DNA of 32,944 nucleotides from Cyanobacteria bacterium UBA791 (GTDB taxonomy: Bacteria > Cyanobacteriota > Vampirovibrionia > Gastranaerophilales > Gastranaerophilaceae), in the NCBI GenBank assembly GCA_002297005.1, contig DBIX01000026.1:1-32944 (forward strand). The letters are read 5' to 3'. This document shows positions 30,744-32,944 of the stretch, piece after piece. A program made the translations under genes and the position numbers. Each line of letters begins with the position of its first letter. Position 1 is the stretch's first letter. Under the pieces are notes generated by a model. That model was not told the DNA's origin. It saw nothing but the letters and a program-made list of their open reading frames with translations, and searched no databases.

Positions 30744-32200
30744 TGAAAAGAATTTTACTTTTATTATTAGTTTTTATAATGGGATTGCCGTCTTTTGCGG
30801 CTAAAATTCCTCAGGATGTTAAGAAAATTCTTGATGATAATTTTAATGCAAAAGAAGAAATTAGATTTGATGGCTTGGTTACAATGCCTGATTCTACTAT
30901 TTATCTTCCTCTTTATCCAGCAAGAATTAAAAAACCTGAAGTTGTTCAAATTAAACAAACATATCCTGCAAATAAAAAATTAAGAGATTTGCCTGATATT
31001 GTTATTTTTAACAACGATTTTGTCTTGATGAAAGTTATTAAAGACAAGGATGGTAATAGATCTTTTGCAAATCCTGACCCAATGCCAATAGAGGTTAAGA
31101 CAGGTTTACTACCTCAAGATTTGTTAGTGCCAAAAGGATTATTAGTTCCAGAAAGTATGAGAACAGTAATTGGGGCTTTGCAAATTAAGACTAAAGAGGA
31201 TAAAGGTCTTAGAGTAAAATCTGAAATGACAGAACACTTAAACCCTATTATCGTTAAGACTTCTACAAAAAATTTGGTAAAAGAGGTTACAGAATTAAAA
31301 AACAAAGTAATATATATTGCAACTTGTTATTCTAAAAATATTCAAGTGGTTGCAGGCGAAGCTATGTCACCAAAATACGCTTTGGCTCAAAAATCTATTC
31401 CTATTGATATGAAACTTTCACCTGATAACAAGTTTTTGTTGGTGACAGTTTATAATAGCAATTATGTTGATGTTATTTCCTTAAAAGACGAAGAAGTAAT
31501 TAAACGTATTGAACTTCAATCTCAAGGCGAGGAAATTGTAGTTGATAACTATGAAAATAAAGCTTACGTTTCAAGCCCGCTTGATTCAAGCATTTATATC
31601 ATCGATTTAAAAACTATGTTGTTGAAACAAAAAATCAAATTAAATGGTATGTGCGAAAGACTTTATTTGACAGATGATTCAACAAAATTATTCTATTACG
31701 ATAAAAGTTCTGGAAATATTTGGGTAATCGATGTTTATGATGATTACAAAATCTCAGAAATGGGTAAATTCCCAAATGTTTCAAAAATTATTTTTGCTCA
31801 AAACAAAGTATACATGTTATCTAGAACAAAGAGTAAAATTGCAATTGTCGATTATGTAACAAAAGGCTTGTTGCAAGAGTTTGACGTGCCAAAAACTCCA
31901 GTTGATATGATAATTTATAAAAATGAGTTGTTTATTTTGGGCGGAAGAGCTAATAGAATAATGACAATAGATACAAGAAATGATGTTGTAACTTCAGAAG
32001 TGGCTCTAAATCCAAACGGCTTTGCAACTTCTATCTGTCCTATAAAAAATACTCATTTAGCTATCATCACAGATACTAAAATCGGAAAGTATTATGTTTT
32101 TGATATGTCAAAGAAAAAAGTAATTAAAACAAATAATTTATTAGTACCCGTAAGTAAAATGGTAGTTGTAGAGAAGAAATATGGATCAAGTAACAAGTAA
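30743..32200 (+). CDS. Exported beta-propeller-like protein
   Basis: The 485-residue protein begins with a signal peptide (1-19, MKRILLLLLVFIMGLPSFA). Residues about 25-180 have no fold I recognise. From about 195 to the end there are repeated strand units of the YVTN/NHL type, for example FLLVTVYNSNYVDVISLKDEEVIKRIEL, KAYVSSPLDSSIYIIDLKT (pattern shown in part) and NRIMTIDTRNDVVTSEVAL, as in seven-bladed propellers that bind partners or ligands in the periplasm. There is no lipobox cysteine. The gene overlaps the dnaJ stop by one base, and its own last 20 bases overlap the methyltransferase gene in another frame. Confidence 0.78.
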   Translation: MKRILLLLLVFIMGLPSFAAKIPQDVKKILDDNFNAKEEIRFDGLVTMPDSTIYLPLYPARIKKPEVVQIKQTYPANKKLRDLPDIVIFNNDFVLMKVIKDKDGNRSFANPDPMPIEVKTGLLPQDLLVPKGLLVPESMRTVIGALQIKTKEDKGLRVKSEMTEHLNPIIVKTSTKNLVKEVTELKNKVIYIATCYSKNIQVVAGEAMSPKYALAQKSIPIDMKLSPDNKFLLVTVYNSNYVDVISLKDEEVIKRIELQSQGEEIVVDNYENKAYVSSPLDSSIYIIDLKTMLLKQKIKLNGMCERLYLTDDSTKLFYYDKSSGNIWVIDVYDDYKISEMGKFPNVSKIIFAQNKVYMLSRTKSKIAIVDYVTKGLLQEFDVPKTPVDMIIYKNELFILGGRANRIMTIDTRNDVVTSEVALNPNGFATSICPIKNTHLAIITDTKIGKYYVFDMSKKKVIKTNNLLVPVSKMVVVEKKYGSSNK

Positions 32201-32741
32201 TTTATTAAAAGAGTTGGAGAAAACTCAACACGATTTTTGGAATATTGCTCACGAAACAGCAAATTTTTTAAGTATATTGATAAAAGCTACTAATAGAAAA
32301 AATATGCTTGAAATTGGTACTTCTAATGGTTATTCAGGTATTTGGTTTGCTAAAGCTTTAAAAGAAAACGGCGGACATCTTACAACTATCGAGTTTTATG
32401 AGTCCCGTCAAAATATGGCAAAAGAAAACTTTAAGACTTGTGGTGTTGATGATGTTATTACATCAATTCAAGGGTCAGCGGTTATGGTTTTAGAAAATAT
32501 GCCTGAAAATCAAGAGTTTGATATTGTTTTTATTGATGCCAATAAAAAAGAGTATATAAAATACTTTAATTTAACTGATAAAATGCTACGCAAGGGCGGA
32601 ATAATCGTTGCTGATAATGTGCTTTCACACGCAGAAAAGGTAAAAGATTTTGTTGATACAATTAATGCAGACGAAAGATACCAAGTTGAAACTTTGACTT
32701 TGCCAGCTGGCTTGCTTTTAGCGTATAAGGTTAGCGAATAA
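32181..32741 (+). CDS. SAM-dependent O-methyltransferase (class I, caffeoyl-CoA-type)
   Basis: The 186-residue protein has the SAM-binding motif LEIGTSNGYSG (43-53), an acidic TTIEF ending motif II at Glu71, VFIDANKKEY with Asp119, and IIVADNVLSHAEK (141-153). These are the signatures of the cation-dependent family 3 O-methyltransferases, which methylate catechol-like or unknown small substrates in bacteria. At 186 residues it is slightly shorter than the usual 210-220, mostly at the N-terminus. The start overlaps the upstream gene by 20 bases and has GAGAAG nearby, so the two are coupled. The substrate cannot be told from sequence. Confidence 0.88.
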   Translation: MDQVTSNLLKELEKTQHDFWNIAHETANFLSILIKATNRKNMLEIGTSNGYSGIWFAKALKENGGHLTTIEFYESRQNMAKENFKTCGVDDVITSIQGSAVMVLENMPENQEFDIVFIDANKKEYIKYFNLTDKMLRKGGIIVADNVLSHAEKVKDFVDTINADERYQVETLTLPAGLLLAYKVSE

Positions 32742-32776
32742 ATTTATATATACCCTCGCCACATTTGTATAGTTTT

Positions 32777-32873
32777 GTAGGTTGGGCATACCTGCCCAAC
32801 AAAATCAGAGTGAACCCTCACCCTGCCCTCTCCCAGTTTTGGGCGAGGGGAACAATTTACCCCTTAACAATAT
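32777..32873. repeat. Dispersed double-hairpin repeat, copy 2
   Basis: Same plan as the copy at 15235: GTAGGTTGGG, hairpin A as GTTGGGCA/TGCCCAAC (32781-32800), a box with AGAGTGAACCCTCA (32808-32821), and hairpin B as a 10-bp stem with one mismatch (32826-32835 with 32840-32849) around GTTT, then a run ending in ACCCCTT. Two stem positions of hairpin A and one of hairpin B differ from copy 1 by paired changes. No gene is seen between 32742 and the window end. Confidence 0.8.
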
Positions 32874-32944
32874 TACGAATTTAATCACGAGTATATCATT
32901 TTCTTAACAAAAGTTAATAATGTAATCTCAAAAAAGCAATAAAT

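Overview
The window is AT-rich bacterial chromosome, densely packed with housekeeping genes. The gene order truA-rplM-rpsI directly behind rpoA-rplQ, an S4 protein beginning MARYTGP without zinc cysteines, and rplJ-rplL ending in a terminator instead of running into rpoB all resemble the cyanobacterial lineage. No photosynthesis gene is present, coding is very A+T-rich, and several lineage-type orphan proteins occur. My best inference is a non-photosynthetic relative of cyanobacteria (Melainabacteria/Vampirovibrionia, for example gut Gastranaerophilales). That placement rests on gene order and protein flavour only; no search was run.

Layout. 1-2375: the 3' part of a GT-C-like membrane protein and a patatin-like phospholipase. 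2539-7847: the infA-rpmJ-rpsM-rpsK-rpsD-rpoA-rplQ-truA-rplM-rpsI operon, with its own promoter, a strong terminator and an unexpected 160-base structured insert between rpmJ and rpsM. 7892-8494: two small reverse-strand orphan genes. 8640-12596: leuS coupled to a GT-C-like membrane protein. 12616-15093: divergent LysM and TPR genes. 15094-16715: a hairpin-rich dispersed repeat, an L10 leader, rplJ, rplL and terminators. 16982-19902: glgC, a secreted thioredoxin-like protein and a DHH phosphoesterase. 19899-25478: a CDP-glycerol-transferase-like protein, a transglycosylase with an EF-hand, its catalytic-domain-less paralogue, and a large HExxH metallopeptidase. 25497-28034: a direct-repeat element, an orphan plus comF, and the site-2 protease rseP. 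28073-32741: a second transglycosylase, grpE-dnaJ, a signal-peptide beta-propeller protein and an O-methyltransferase. 32777-32873: a second copy of the dispersed repeat.

The ribosomal, chaperone and leuS genes are ordinary. The accessory part is less ordinary. Two lytic transglycosylases and a metallopeptidase carry no Sec signal peptide. Two otherwise unrelated proteins (DHH phosphoesterase and metallopeptidase) share the N-terminal hexapeptide VSFK[A/G]N. The non-coding DNA holds at least three structured elements: the rpmJ-rpsM insert with competing stems, an L10 leader with an apparent attenuator, and a two-copy double-hairpin repeat whose stems differ by compensatory base changes. These are the places most worth a second look.
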